From Virgibacillus subterraneus (lineage in GTDB: Bacteria > Bacillota > Bacilli > Bacillales > Amphibacillaceae), in NCBI RefSeq assembly GCF_900110695.1, contig NZ_FOEH01000003.1, positions 248,001 through 312,000 of the forward strand: 64,000 bases of DNA, written 5' to 3'. Both the position numbers and the translations under genes were made by a program. The notes under the pieces were generated by a model. The model did no database searches. It was given only the letters and a program-made list of their open reading frames with translations, and was not told the origin of the DNA. Position 1 is the stretch's first letter. Each line of letters starts with the position of its first letter. Positions 9,081 through 18,123 of the stretch are shown piece after piece.

Positions 9081-9677
9081 TTATTCTACTGAATAATTGC
9101 TGTCGTTATTAACCTTGGAAGAGAAGAAACGTTGTATCTTATTAGGTGTTTGACGTTGTTTAATATTAAATTTTTCCAATATATCCTGCATCATCTTAAG
9201 ACCAATTTCCTCGGAAGTAGCTTCTATTTCCAATTCATAGTCAGATGTGTCACCATATGAACTATAATCAAGTACTAATAACACGTCTTGATAATTTAGC
9301 TCACGTCGTTTGGTCGTCAAACTTCCGAAGTATTTTAAATCATCTAGATAAATACCCTTATTTTCCAATTGCTTGGAAGTATACTCTTTTGCTACAAATT
9401 CCCCGTTTATCCATTGAACAGCTTCCGGTTTTGTTAAGGTATCATGAGTTTCAAGCAAACCGGTATCATGTGGTTCTTTTAATGTTAGTGTAAATGTGTT
9501 ATTTTTTTCCCTGATCCTTAGTGCACATCCATTTTTTTTAAGAGAAAAGTCAGCCGTTTCAAAATAATGATTTGTTTGTGTTTGCGCTCCATTTGGAAAA
9601 GGTAAACTATATAAGATGCGTTCAAACTCGTCTTTTGTTAATAAATTTTTATATTCGATTTCAATTTCCTGTGCCAA
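9081..9677 (-). CDS. yjbK: CYTH domain protein, YjbK-like
   Basis: A 198-residue triphosphate tunnel enzyme of the CYTH superfamily. The signature EIEYKNLLTKDEF (an ExExK-type start) is at residues 3-16. Charged strands follow, such as LRIREKNNTFTLTLKEP and the later YELEIEAT, which line the tunnel. The start is TTG at 9677 with GGAGG 8 bases upstream. The activity is probably hydrolysis of an organic or inorganic triphosphate. It is divergent from relQ, which makes and is regulated by phosphorylated nucleotides; a link is only inference. Confidence 0.87.
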   Translation of the reverse strand: MAQEIEIEYKNLLTKDEFERILYSLPFPNGAQTQTNHYFETADFSLKKNGCALRIREKNNTFTLTLKEPHDTGLLETHDTLTKPEAVQWINGEFVAKEYTSKQLENKGIYLDDLKYFGSLTTKRRELNYQDVLLVLDYSSYGDTSDYELEIEATSEEIGLKMMQDILEKFNIKQRQTPNKIQRFFSSKVNNDSNYSVE

Positions 9678-9884
9678 TTAAAAACCTCCAAATATGAAAA
9701 TTAATAGAAGTTTAAAAAGTTAAAAGGATGGTTGAATTTGTTTAAATAATAGAAATAGCTACATCCAATAACCAGTCACTTTCACTTTTGTTAATTATGG
9801 CGAATGATATACAAATATGCAAAGATTATCCATTTTCATATATTATGATAAAATGGGAAAAAAGATGATATAGGTGGTGTAAGG

Positions 9885-10493
9885 ATGAATTGGGATGTAA
9901 TACTTGCCCCTTATTCACAGGCAGTGGAAGAATTAAAAGTAAAATTAAAAGGAATTCGTGCACAATTTGAACACGAATCAAGACATTCGCCAATTGAGTT
10001 TATTACGGGGAGGGTAAAACCAGTTCCCAGTATCTTAGAGAAAGCAGAAAGCAGACAAATATTACTGGACCGGGTCGAACAGGAATTGCAGGATATTGCG
10101 GGAGTTCGAGTTGTTTGCCAGTTTGTTGATGATATTTATACAATTGTAAACATGATCAAATCACGTAACGATTTAAAGATTGTTGAGGAGAAAGATTATG
10201 TATCAAGAAAGAAGGAAAGTGGCTATAGATCTTATCATATGATTATCGAATATCCAGTTGAGACGATACATGGCGTGAAGATGATAGTAGCTGAAATTCA
10301 AATTCGCACATTGGCAATGAATTTCTGGGCAACAAACGAACATTCATTAAACTATAAGTATAAAGGCAGCATTCCATCGAATATTAAATCAAGACTGCAG
10401 CGAGCTTCTGAAGCAGCATTCAAATTGGATGAAGAGATGTCTATTATTAAAAATGAGGTACAAGAAGCACAACGAATATTCCACCGAAAGTAA
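9885..10493 (+). CDS. relQ: Small alarmone synthetase RelQ (SasB, YjbM)
   Basis: A 202-residue stand-alone RelA/SpoT synthetase domain that makes (p)ppGpp without a hydrolase or regulatory domain. Seen features are [14 protein letters not shown] near residue 75, the [14 protein letters not shown] substrate loop, and [13 protein letters not shown] with the catalytic region near residue 140. The start is ATG behind AGGTGG. It is 8 bases upstream of nadK, so the two are almost certainly cotranscribed, as yjbM and ppnK are in B. subtilis. Confidence 0.93.
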   Translation: MNWDVILAPYSQAVEELKVKLKGIRAQFEHESRHSPIEFITGRVKPVPSILEKAESRQILLDRVEQELQDIAGVRVVCQFVDDIYTIVNMIKSRNDLKIVEEKDYVSRKKESGYRSYHMIIEYPVETIHGVKMIVAEIQIRTLAMNFWATNEHSLNYKYKGSIPSNIKSRLQRASEAAFKLDEEMSIIKNEVQEAQRIFHRK

Positions 10494-10507
10494 GGAGAGA
10501 GTTGACT

Positions 10508-11317
10508 GTGAAATTTGCAATAGTATCAAAAGGCGATGAAAGATCAAACAAAATTAAAGCTACTATGAAACAATATTTAACAGATTTTGATTTGGAATAT
10601 AATGAAGATGATCCGGGATTAGTTATTTCTGTAGGCGGCGATGGCACGTTCCTTGAGGCTTTTCATCGCTATGTGCATTGCATTGATTCAACCGCGTTTA
10701 TTGGAGTACATACAGGCCATTTAGGATTCTATGCTGATTGGGTGCCAGATGAAGTTGAAAAATTAATTATTGAAATTGCCAAGACTCCTTTTCAAATTGT
10801 TGAGTATCCATTATTAGAAGTGATTATTCGCGGAAAAAACGGTGGAAAAGAGGATCGTTTCCTCGCTTTAAATGAAGCTACAATTAAAACGACAGAAGGG
10901 TCAGTTGTATTTGATGTAGAAATTAAAGGGGATCATTTCGAAACATTCCGGGGTGATGGCTTATGTATTTCAACCCCTTCAGGCAGTACAGCGTATAATA
11001 AGGCGCTAGGTGGCGGAATTATTCACCCATCACTTGAGGCGATTCAGCTTACTGAAATGGCGTCAATTAACAATCGCGTCTTCCGTACGATTGGTTCACC
11101 ATTAATTTTGCCGAAACACCATACATGCCTGTTGAAGCCGGTTGTGGACCGCAGCTTTTTAATCACGATCGATCACTTTACGCAAAATTATACACATGTA
11201 AAATCAATCCAATGCCGTGTGGCAAAAGAACGAGTCAGATTTGCAAGGTTTAGACCATTTCCATTTTGGGACAGGGTGCGCGATTCATTTGTTGCAGATG
11301 ATGATAAGGAATTTTAG
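10508..11317 (+). CDS. nadK: NAD kinase
   Basis: 269 residues from GTG at 10508, which lies 10 bases after AAGGAG; a TTG at 10502 is possible but only 4 bases from that site. NAD kinase makes NADP from NAD and ATP. The conserved GGDGTFLEA motif is near residue 46, [12 protein letters not shown] near residue 122, and the [10 protein letters not shown] loop near residue 157. It is sandwiched between relQ and the RluD-like gene in one rightward operon. Confidence 0.94.
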   Translation: MKFAIVSKGDERSNKIKATMKQYLTDFDLEYNEDDPGLVISVGGDGTFLEAFHRYVHCIDSTAFIGVHTGHLGFYADWVPDEVEKLIIEIAKTPFQIVEYPLLEVIIRGKNGGKEDRFLALNEATIKTTEGSVVFDVEIKGDHFETFRGDGLCISTPSGSTAYNKALGGGIIHPSLEAIQLTEMASINNRVFRTIGSPLILPKHHTCLLKPVVDRSFLITIDHFTQNYTHVKSIQCRVAKERVRFARFRPFPFWDRVRDSFVADDDKEF

Positions 11318-11350
11318 TAATAAGGTAAAGAGTGTGGCAGGTGAAGTGAG

Positions 11351-12232
11351 TTGAAGTGGATAATTGAAAATGAATATCAAGGACTGATTATTCGAGAATA
11401 TTTACAGCAGGTACAAGCTTTCTCCAGAAATGTAATTAAAGCAATCGTTCATGATGGTGGGGAAATCTATGTGAATGGGTCACCCAAAACAGTTCGCTAC
11501 CAATTAGAAGTTGGTGATACACTTTCGGTTACATTTCCAAAAGAGAAAAAAGGTCCTTTTATGACACCTGAAGAAATACCGCTTTCGATTGTTTATGAGG
11601 ATGAGGATGTATTAATTATTAACAAGCAGCCACACATCGCAACTATTCCATCCAACATTCATCCTTCTGGAACTATTGCAAATGGGGTTCTTTTCTATTA
11701 CGAAAACCACGATATACCATACACAGTTCATATTGTGACACGACTAGACAGGGACACCTCAGGGTTATTACTCATTGCGAAACACCGCTACAGTCATTCG
11801 ATTATGGCGGCATCACAAAAGGCAGGCAGGATAAACCGACGTTATCATACAATAGTAGAAGGCCATTTAAAAAATAAAAAAGGATCCATCGATGCACCTA
11901 TTGGACGCAAAGAAGGTTCCATTATTGAAAGAACAGTAACAGCAACAGGGAAGCCTGCTATTACGAATTATAATGTTGTGGAAGAGTCGCTAACCCATTC
12001 GCTCCTGGATGTTCACCTGGAAACGGGGAGGACCCATCAAATACGCGTACACTTTTCTGATTTAGGCTATCCAATAGCAGGTGATGACCTGTATGGAGCT
12101 TCCACTGAGGTGATTAACCGTCAGGCACTTCATTGTTATCAGCTTTCATTTGTACATCCTTTAAGCAAAGAGAGAATGAATTTCACAATACCTATAGCTC
12201 ATGATATGGTCGAATTGATTCACTCAAAATAA
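11351..12232 (+). CDS. RluD-family RNA pseudouridine synthase, YjbO-like
   Basis: 293 residues with an N-terminal S4-like RNA-binding part and a pseudouridine synthase core. The catalytic motif is VTRLDRDTSGLLLIAK near residue 130, with the Asp of RLDRDTSG as nucleophile. The later TGRTHQIRVHF motif is near residue 225. The start is TTG at 11351. It follows nadK by 33 bases. The target uridine is unknown for this subfamily. Its end overlaps the end of prpE on the opposite strand by 13 bases, so the two transcripts converge. Confidence 0.9.
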   Translation: MKWIIENEYQGLIIREYLQQVQAFSRNVIKAIVHDGGEIYVNGSPKTVRYQLEVGDTLSVTFPKEKKGPFMTPEEIPLSIVYEDEDVLIINKQPHIATIPSNIHPSGTIANGVLFYYENHDIPYTVHIVTRLDRDTSGLLLIAKHRYSHSIMAASQKAGRINRRYHTIVEGHLKNKKGSIDAPIGRKEGSIIERTVTATGKPAITNYNVVEESLTHSLLDVHLETGRTHQIRVHFSDLGYPIAGDDLYGASTEVINRQALHCYQLSFVHPLSKERMNFTIPIAHDMVELIHSK

Positions 12233-12960
12233 TGAAATTTCTCCTCGACTAAAGGCTGTTTTGATGGTACAGAAACGATTTTTTCCTCGGGTAATCGAAA
12301 AGCAGTCAACATATTTCCAAATACACATCCAGTATCAATATTAATTGTTTTATTAATGATACGCGGCTCTTTTATCGGTGTATGGCCATAGACAATCCAG
12401 TGACTACCTTGATAATCCTGGGCCCAATCGCGTCTAATCGGACGGCCATCCTCATCAAACTTTCCAGTAATATCACCATAAAGTACAAACGTTTTTACTC
12501 GATTATCTGTTCGTCCTATATATGCTTCTTTAATTCCTGCATGTGCGACAATAGTTTTTAATTCTGGTATTTCCAGATATAATGGAGTATTTTCGTATAA
12601 CTCGATAAACTGTTCTTTTAACGTTTGCTGTTCAGACTTCGGTAATGATGTATATTCCGCTACCGTTGTTTCCAAGCCATAACGCTGCATGACATCGTTT
12701 CCTAAAAAGTAACGATATAATTTGTTGCAATGGTTACCTGGAACATAGTAAGCTTTCTTGTGTACGATTACCATCTCATATACAAGTTTAATTAACGCTA
12801 TGGAATGTGGACCCCGATCGGTAATATCACCTAGAAATACAGGAGTTCTGCCATCAGGGTGCAAGAAGATTTGTTTTTCATGTCTGTAGCCTAATGTATG
12901 AAAGAGCTTCTTAAGCTCATCCATACATCCATGTACATCACCGATAACATCTATTTTCAT
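12220..12960 (-). CDS. prpE: Bis(5'-nucleosyl)-tetraphosphatase PrpE
   Basis: 246 residues from ATG at 12960, with AGGTGG 8 bases upstream. It is a metallophosphoesterase that cleaves diadenosine tetraphosphate; in B. subtilis PrpE also affects spore germination. The motifs are in order: GDVHGCMDEL, GDITDRGPHS, GNHCNK, then HAGI and YGHTPI. The start shares a TAATG overlap with the stop of the upstream rodA-type gene, so the two are translationally coupled. That partner differs from B. subtilis. Confidence 0.9.
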   Translation of the reverse strand: MKIDVIGDVHGCMDELKKLFHTLGYRHEKQIFLHPDGRTPVFLGDITDRGPHSIALIKLVYEMVIVHKKAYYVPGNHCNKLYRYFLGNDVMQRYGLETTVAEYTSLPKSEQQTLKEQFIELYENTPLYLEIPELKTIVAHAGIKEAYIGRTDNRVKTFVLYGDITGKFDEDGRPIRRDWAQDYQGSHWIVYGHTPIKEPRIINKTINIDTGCVFGNMLTAFRLPEEKIVSVPSKQPLVEEKFHYFE

Positions 12961-14141
12961 TATTCTTTCCACCTAGCCTCGCTAAACATATATTCTTTCG
13001 TTCTAGAATGCACATTAAGAACAATACCAATAGACAGCATATAGGTGATTGTTGAACTACCGCCGTAACTTATGAATGGGAGTGGGAGTCCTGTAATAGG
13101 TAACAGCTGGATTGACATACCGATATTTTGGAAAATTTGATAGGCAAACATACCAACAAGACCTGTTACAAGATAGCTGCCATAAGTATCGTTACTTAAC
13201 AATGCGATGTGGATCAGACGATAAACTAATAAGAAAAATAACATTACAACAAGACTTGCACCGACAAAGCCAAATTGCTCTGAAATTGCTGTGAAAATCA
13301 TATCGGTATGGCGTTCCGGTACATAAACCTCCATGTCACCAATGCCTTTTCCAAATAACTGGCCTGATCCTATTGCCATCATCGCCAATATCAATTGATA
13401 GCCCGCATCATAATTTTGCTGCGGATTCAACCAGCCGTAGAATCTACTTGATACGTGGTCAAACACTGATTCTTCCAGGTAAACAGCAATTGGCCCAGGA
13501 AATAAATACCATAGGACAATAGCCAGTAACACGATATCAATTACGATAAAAGCTATTGAAAAAAGAATTCGCCATTGGACACCTGATACGAGAATCATAA
13601 AGCCAGTTATCGCTATCAGCACTAACAATCCACCCAAATCTGGCTGTACTGCTAATAAAGCCATTGGGGGAGCAGAAATTATAATTATTTTCGCAAGCAG
13701 TCCTAAATCACTTCTAATCGTTTTCTCAATATATTTAGTGTTATGACGAACCATTACATGTGCAAGTGTCAAAACAAGGATTACCTTCATAAATTCACCA
13801 GGTTGGATCGTTCCTATCACCGGAAATTTAAACCAGCTGACAGCACCATTTGCTTCATGGACAATTCCAGCTGGAAATCCAGCGAAAAGCATGAGCAGTG
13901 AAGTTAATCCAACCCCATATAGTATCCAAGTAATTTGATGAAAACGGTCATAATCAATAAGCATGACTGCAGTTATTACGATTCCCCCAGCTATGAACCA
14001 TAATGCTTGTTTAAGCATGAAGTTTGACCCGTCATATTTTTCGGGTAAGCTGGGTTCGATTGTAAATAAAGTAAATAGACTTACTAAACCTAAGAGTATT
14101 AAGATGAATACTAGCGTATAATCAATATTAAGATTTTTCAT
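12960..14141 (-). CDS. FtsW/RodA/SpoVE-family cell-shape protein
   Basis: A 393-residue SEDS-family protein, a peptidoglycan glycan-strand polymerase with about ten membrane segments. The family signature GLPLPFISYGGSS is near residue 355. Other marks are LVLTLAHVMV and AVQPDLGGLLVL, where the Asp of QPDLG is the conserved catalytic acid in this family. The closest assignment is probably RodA, because the gene is not next to ftsZ or spoVE partners, but FtsW or SpoVE cannot be excluded. It is the first gene of an operon with prpE. Confidence 0.88.
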   Translation of the reverse strand: MKNLNIDYTLVFILILLGLVSLFTLFTIEPSLPEKYDGSNFMLKQALWFIAGGIVITAVMLIDYDRFHQITWILYGVGLTSLLMLFAGFPAGIVHEANGAVSWFKFPVIGTIQPGEFMKVILVLTLAHVMVRHNTKYIEKTIRSDLGLLAKIIIISAPPMALLAVQPDLGGLLVLIAITGFMILVSGVQWRILFSIAFIVIDIVLLAIVLWYLFPGPIAVYLEESVFDHVSSRFYGWLNPQQNYDAGYQLILAMMAIGSGQLFGKGIGDMEVYVPERHTDMIFTAISEQFGFVGASLVVMLFFLLVYRLIHIALLSNDTYGSYLVTGLVGMFAYQIFQNIGMSIQLLPITGLPLPFISYGGSSTITYMLSIGIVLNVHSRTKEYMFSEARWKE

Positions 14142-14317
14142 ATTTAACCATGCTTTCTGTATAATCTTGTTTGTTTCTATCCTTTAGCAATTTTACACGA
14201 TAATGACAAATAAATTAAGTCCTCATTTCAAAAAGAATTAAGCAGGAACATATTGGGAGTTAATTTTATAAATGCTATAATTACTGCAGGACAAAGATAG
14301 AAGAAGGATGTGATCAT

Positions 14318-15658
14318 ATGGAACATATAGATAACCAATTGCAGACCCTTATAAAAAATGAGCAAATAGAAGCATTCCGAGATGAATTTCTGGATTTGCA
14401 TCCATATGATCAAGCCGTGTTTTTTATGGAACAGCCAGAAGATATTCGACTAAGAATTTATATGTACTTATCACCTGAAGAAACAGCGAATTTCATGGAA
14501 AACATAGATCTTGACGATATTGAACCGTTTTTCATGGAGATGGATCCACGTTTTGCAGCGATGGTATTTGCGGACATGTCGACTGATGACGCGGTAGATA
14601 TTTTAAATGAATTAGAAAAAGATGCCGTTGTTAGTTTTCTCACCATAATGGACAATAAAGCTGCCAACGAAATTAAACAATTACTGCATTATGAGGAAAA
14701 AACTGCCGGTAGTATTATGACAACGGAGTTTGTAGCGATATATCAAACCAAGACTGTAAAAGATACAATGCAGTATTTGAAGGCTGAAGCTCCAGTAGCT
14801 GAAACAATTTATTATTTATACGTAGTTGATCAAGATAAACGGCTTGTTGGGGTGCTATCGTTACGCGATTTGATTATTGCTGATGATGATACACTGATAT
14901 CAGATTTAATGAGTGAAAAGATTGTTTCCGTATCGGTTGCAAAGGACCAGGAAGAAATTGCTCAGATGATGCGTGATTATGACTTCCTCGCCTTACCGGT
15001 AGTTGATTTTCAGAACCACTTATTAGGAATTATTACTGTCGATGATATTTTAGATGTAATGGATGAGGAAGCAAGTGATGACTATTCTAAACTGGCTGGT
15101 GTATCCGATATCGATCGACCAAATGATAACGCGTTTATTTCAGCAAAAAAACGCCTGCCATGGCTTGTAATATTATCGTTTTTGGGAATGTTTACAGCAA
15201 GCTTGATTGGTCAGTTTGAAAATACACTTGATGAGGTTGCAGTTCTAGCGATTTTTATCCCGTTAATAGCAGGAATGGCTGGAAACACGGGTACACAGGC
15301 ACTAGCTGTTGCAGTTCGCGGACTTGCGAATGGTGATTATGGCAAACAGGGAAAGATGAAGCTGGTATTGCGTGAAGCTGGAACAGGGCTAATTACTGGG
15401 ACAGTTTGCGGACTAGTCATTACTATAATTATTTTCCTGTGGCAGGGCCAGTTCTTTCTCGGATTACTAGTAGGCTTATCGATTATGGCAACGCTAATTG
15501 TTGCCACGCTAGCAGGATCACTAGTACCAATTTTGATGGATAGACTTAATATAGATCCGGCTGTTGCATCTGGGCCATTTATCACAACAATCAATGACAT
15601 CATTTCAATCCTTATCTATTTTGGGATGGCAACAGCATTTATGGGCTTTTTGGTATAG
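14318..15658 (+). CDS. mgtE: Magnesium transporter MgtE
   Basis: 446 residues with the full MgtE layout. An acidic N-terminal superhelical domain (about 1-125) is followed by a CBS pair (about 130-250) that senses cytosolic magnesium, then five membrane helices. The pore signature GMAGNTGTQALAVAVRG is near residue 320. The start is ATG behind GAAGGA. The 176-base leader shows a TATAAT near 14275 but no room or conserved blocks for an M-box riboswitch, so regulation may rest on the CBS gate. Confidence 0.93.
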   Translation: MEHIDNQLQTLIKNEQIEAFRDEFLDLHPYDQAVFFMEQPEDIRLRIYMYLSPEETANFMENIDLDDIEPFFMEMDPRFAAMVFADMSTDDAVDILNELEKDAVVSFLTIMDNKAANEIKQLLHYEEKTAGSIMTTEFVAIYQTKTVKDTMQYLKAEAPVAETIYYLYVVDQDKRLVGVLSLRDLIIADDDTLISDLMSEKIVSVSVAKDQEEIAQMMRDYDFLALPVVDFQNHLLGIITVDDILDVMDEEASDDYSKLAGVSDIDRPNDNAFISAKKRLPWLVILSFLGMFTASLIGQFENTLDEVAVLAIFIPLIAGMAGNTGTQALAVAVRGLANGDYGKQGKMKLVLREAGTGLITGTVCGLVITIIIFLWQGQFFLGLLVGLSIMATLIVATLAGSLVPILMDRLNIDPAVASGPFITTINDIISILIYFGMATAFMGFLV

Positions 15659-15733
15659 GCATAGGCGAAATACACATATTCGAAACTGGGTTCATATAAT
15701 GGTCTGACTAATGGAATACAAAGGAGAGAATGC

Positions 15734-16216
15734 ATGATGGGAGAAAAGAAGTTTGCCAAAAGCCCATTACTCTATATTCATCAGCCATCAATAGGAACAC
15801 CAAAAGCTCCAATGCAACATCAATACACAACGCCAAAAAATGCACCAGCTGAACAGGTGGTGGCTCAGGAAACCAAAAGTGTGCAGAAGCGTCCCTTAAG
15901 ACGAGATCATTTTAATAAAAAAAGTGACGGGGAAGCAGAAGATACAAATGAAGAAGCAGATGAGAGTGATGAAAGCTCAGATCAAGAGCGAAAGAAATTT
16001 AAGGATATGACATTAAATGAGCGTGTTGACTATTTTGTTAATCCACCCAAGCATGTTCCTGCAATGAAATGTGAAGTTAAAACAGAAGAACGAAATTATC
16101 GCGGTACCATTGTTGATTTTCTGGAAGATAATGTTATCATGCGTCTTGGCAGAAGAACATCAACAACAGAAATACCTTTTGATTCGATAAATGATATTCG
16201 TCTTATTGGTTTCTAA
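15734..16216 (+). CDS. cotO: Spore coat protein CotO
   Basis: 160 residues. CotO is an outer coat/crust morphogenetic protein in B. subtilis (yjbX). The N-terminus KSPLLYIHQPSI and the C-terminal block PAMKCEVKTEERNYRGTI to the end are the conserved parts. The middle (residues 50-95) is low-complexity and acidic. The start is ATG behind AAGGAGAG; a second ATG follows immediately. It converges on a CotY/CotZ gene, as in the B. subtilis yjbX-cotZ region, which supports the call. Confidence 0.85.
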   Translation: MMGEKKFAKSPLLYIHQPSIGTPKAPMQHQYTTPKNAPAEQVVAQETKSVQKRPLRRDHFNKKSDGEAEDTNEEADESDESSDQERKKFKDMTLNERVDYFVNPPKHVPAMKCEVKTEERNYRGTIVDFLEDNVIMRLGRRTSTTEIPFDSINDIRLIGF

Positions 16217-16222
16217 AAAAAG

Positions 16223-16256
16223 AAAGTGCGCCGCATTGCTGCTGGCGCACTTTTTT
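16223..16256. terminator. Bidirectional terminator between cotO and the CotY/CotZ gene
   Basis: AAAGTGCGCC and GGCGCACTTTTTT pair around GCATTGCTGCT. The A-run on the left makes it work in both directions for the two converging coat genes. Confidence 0.85.
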
Positions 16257-16267
16257 GGGTTTATTGA

Positions 16268-16726
16268 TTAGTTAAAAGCTGAAACTGCAGGAAGGCATGT
16301 TATATGACAGAAGCAATTTAGATCAACCGTCAAGCAGATTCCTGTAGCACGTAAAGGTTTCGTTTCCTGGTCTACTGGGTCCTTTGGATTGTCGTCATTG
16401 TCACCTGGGTCTCTTAATAATTCCACTACAGCACAGCAATCATCCATCACACGCTTAACGCGGAAGTAAAAGCTTGCCTGAACATCCCCAATATCATCTG
16501 GATGAGCACCGAAGCCTTTAAAAGGTTTACAGCTATCTTTACAGTATAATATTACTGGTACTGTGTCTAATCCATTGCCATTGTCTGTTTCCCCAAGCAA
16601 ATCACTGATGGACCGTTCGCAGCTCGTGTCACAGCAATTCTCTACAACATCATTTTGTGCATCAACTATTTCTCTTAAAATATCGCATACACAGTTACCT
16701 GTATCAAAGTCTTTTCCACAACCCAT
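16268..16726 (-). CDS. Spore coat protein, CotY/CotZ family
   Basis: A 152-residue cysteine-rich protein of the spore crust. The family pattern is seen as CVCDILREIVDAQNDV near residue 13, ENCCDTSC near residue 30, and CYS-rich DDCCAVVELL near residue 110. Cysteine cross-linking holds this layer together in related proteins. The start is ATG with GGAGA upstream. CotY and CotZ are paralogues and cannot be told apart here. Confidence 0.9.
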   Translation of the reverse strand: MGCGKDFDTGNCVCDILREIVDAQNDVVENCCDTSCERSISDLLGETDNGNGLDTVPVILYCKDSCKPFKGFGAHPDDIGDVQASFYFRVKRVMDDCCAVVELLRDPGDNDDNPKDPVDQETKPLRATGICLTVDLNCFCHITCLPAVSAFN

Positions 16727-16928
16727 GAATTATATCTCCTTCCTAAATATTATTGACTTGTTGTCTTTAATAGGATATGTGTCAGTAGGTATATGGTGTG
16801 GGCATTCGTCAGCATTATTGAGATATTTATAATAGAAATCTTTTTTAATTTGGGGCATTTGTCTATACCCATTGAAAAAAGATACATAGACTAATAGCGA
16901 CCATGAATTCAAAGGGAGTGTTAATGAA

Positions 16929-17165
16929 ATGTCTGATAACAGAAAAGTTATTCATGTTAAGGATTTAGTAATAAAAGCAGATAATGTTTACTTTGACAGA
17001 CCTGATCGCCGTCGTAGAGATCCTTTTTTCGGAGGTAGACAGGATGATGATGAGAGGGTAGAAGGTTTAGAAAGCTCAGGTCATCGGCATCGGGACCAAA
17101 ATGATGAAAGTTCAAGTTCCGATTCTAGCGACAATGATAATCGTGGACCATTTTCCTGGATATAG
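16929..17165 (+). CDS. Hypothetical charged protein in the coat-gene region
   Basis: 78 residues. The first 22 (KVIHVKDLVIKADNVYF) look ordered. The rest is arginine-rich, then Ser/Asp/Asn-rich low-complexity sequence. It starts at ATG behind GGGAGTG and has its own terminator at about 17186. It is upstream of and divergent from the CotY/CotZ gene. A coat-associated role is inferred only from position and composition; I do not recognise a named family. Confidence 0.6.
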   Translation: MSDNRKVIHVKDLVIKADNVYFDRPDRRRRDPFFGGRQDDDERVEGLESSGHRHRDQNDESSSSDSSDNDNRGPFSWI

Positions 17166-17185
17166 TAAGCAGAAGGTTGCAGACA

Positions 17186-17212
17186 GCTTTGGGTAGCTGT
17201 CTTTTTCTTAGC
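17186..17212 (+). terminator. Terminator of the 78-residue protein gene
   Basis: GACAGCT and AGCTGTC form a stem with a short loop and five T residues. Confidence 0.8.
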
Positions 17213-17264
17213 TTAGAAAATTATAAAATATAAGTGTTAATGATAACTGGACTTTCGAATCAGC

Positions 17265-17390
17265 AACGTCCAGCTCCAGCGTCTACGATAAGAAATAAAG
17301 GATGTTTGACTAAAACTCCCGCATCTTGTGGCTACATCCAACTGCCGGGATAAGCTGTCGCAGTCCATACGGTGCACTTACGCTATTGAT
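17265..17390 (+). repeat. Bacillaceae intergenic repeat element
   Basis: Contains GTCCAGCTCCAGCG, ACTAAAACTCCCGCATCTT, CATCCAACTGCCGGGATAAG and CGGTGCACTTACGCTATTGA in this order. From memory this block order is that of a multicopy intergenic element seen in many Bacillaceae genomes. It has no coding capacity. Only one copy is in this window, so repeat status rests on recall. Confidence 0.55.
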
Positions 17391-17408
17391 CTAAGGGAGT
17401 GAATGAGA

Positions 17409-17606
17409 GTGAAGCGTGACATTCGTTTGCTTAAGCAGTTGAAAATAATTGAAAAACATTTAGCTAAAAATGAAAAATGGTTCCAATATCCAGAGAAGAA
17501 AATGCATGTTTTTGAGAAGGAAATGGATGACTGGAATAAAGAATTTTTGCAAGGGGTTTCTGAATTTGAAAAAATAATGCATGAATTTGAAAAAAAAATG
17601 GAATAA
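17409..17606 (+). CDS. Small hypothetical charged protein
   Basis: 65 residues from GTG at 17409, which is 9 bases after GGGAG; the ATG at 17403 is only 3 bases from it. The sequence is rich in Lys, Glu and aromatic residues, with repeated EFEKxMxEFEKKM at the C-terminus, so a helical rod is likely. No family is recognised. It starts directly after the Bacillaceae intergenic repeat. Confidence 0.5.
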   Translation: MKRDIRLLKQLKIIEKHLAKNEKWFQYPEKKMHVFEKEMDDWNKEFLQGVSEFEKIMHEFEKKME

Positions 17607-17660
17607 ATTCTACTAATAAAGGGTATTGTTATATAGGTATCGAATATATAGATATAAAAT

Positions 17661-17692
17661 GGTGTTCTTGGCGATAAGCCAAGTTTTCTAAT
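17661..17692 (+). repeat. Dispersed palindromic repeat, copy C (short core)
   Basis: Holds the perfect core palindrome CTTGGCGATAAGCCAAG (17667-17683) followed by TTTTCTAAT. It lacks the GTGCAACTAAG part of the fuller copies. Confidence 0.7.
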
Positions 17693-17731
17693 ACAAATAA
17701 ATTTAAAAACAGGTAGAAGGGGATGTTCACG

Positions 17732-17995
17732 GTGGGTTATATTTTACCGATAAATCATTATCAGTATAAAGATTACCAGCAGCGTGTAACTGAAGATAAA
17801 CAGGATCCTTATTACATTGAGAAACCATACAAAGCAATGTTGGAAGCAAAACACCTGGATATAGCTAGGCAAGAAGGGCGGCTCAGAACAATTAAAGACT
17901 CTGGATACAAGCTATCTGCTGTAAAATCACCAACTGCCGAAAAAATACTAGCTGATGTTACAGGAAAAGGCCATCATTTTAGTGATAGTATATAA
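17732..17995 (+). CDS. Conserved-looking hypothetical protein
   Basis: 87 residues from GTG at 17732, about 9 bases after AAGGGG; the ATG at 17723 touches that site and is less likely. The N-terminus GYILPINHYQYKDYQQR looks ordered and the remainder is basic and soluble. I have a vague memory of similar short Bacillaceae proteins but no name or function. A GAGCCC/GGGCTC hairpin at about 18007-18033 follows without a good T-run. Confidence 0.55.
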   Translation: MGYILPINHYQYKDYQQRVTEDKQDPYYIEKPYKAMLEAKHLDIARQEGRLRTIKDSGYKLSAVKSPTAEKILADVTGKGHHFSDSI

Positions 17996-18078
17996 TAGTA
18001 AAAGAGAGCCCTTGCCAATTAAGGCTGGGCTCAATTAACCAAGCTTTCTTGCCTGTTAAATATATAATTAGGTTTTAA

Positions 18079-18111
18079 CCATTAAATCCTTGCGATAAAC
18101 AGGATTTCTAA
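18079..18111 (+). repeat. Dispersed palindromic repeat, copy D (degenerate)
   Basis: ATTAAATCCTTGCGATAAACAGGATTTCTAA keeps the hairpin and the TTTCTAA end but has diverged in the arms, with compensating changes (ATCCTTGCGATAAACAGGAT). Confidence 0.5.
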
Positions 18112-18123
18112 AGACAAAATAAG

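Noticed and set aside
14142-14317. Possible M-box riboswitch ahead of mgtE
   Set aside because: The gap is 176 bases, shared with a divergent gene, and none of the conserved M-box blocks are visible.
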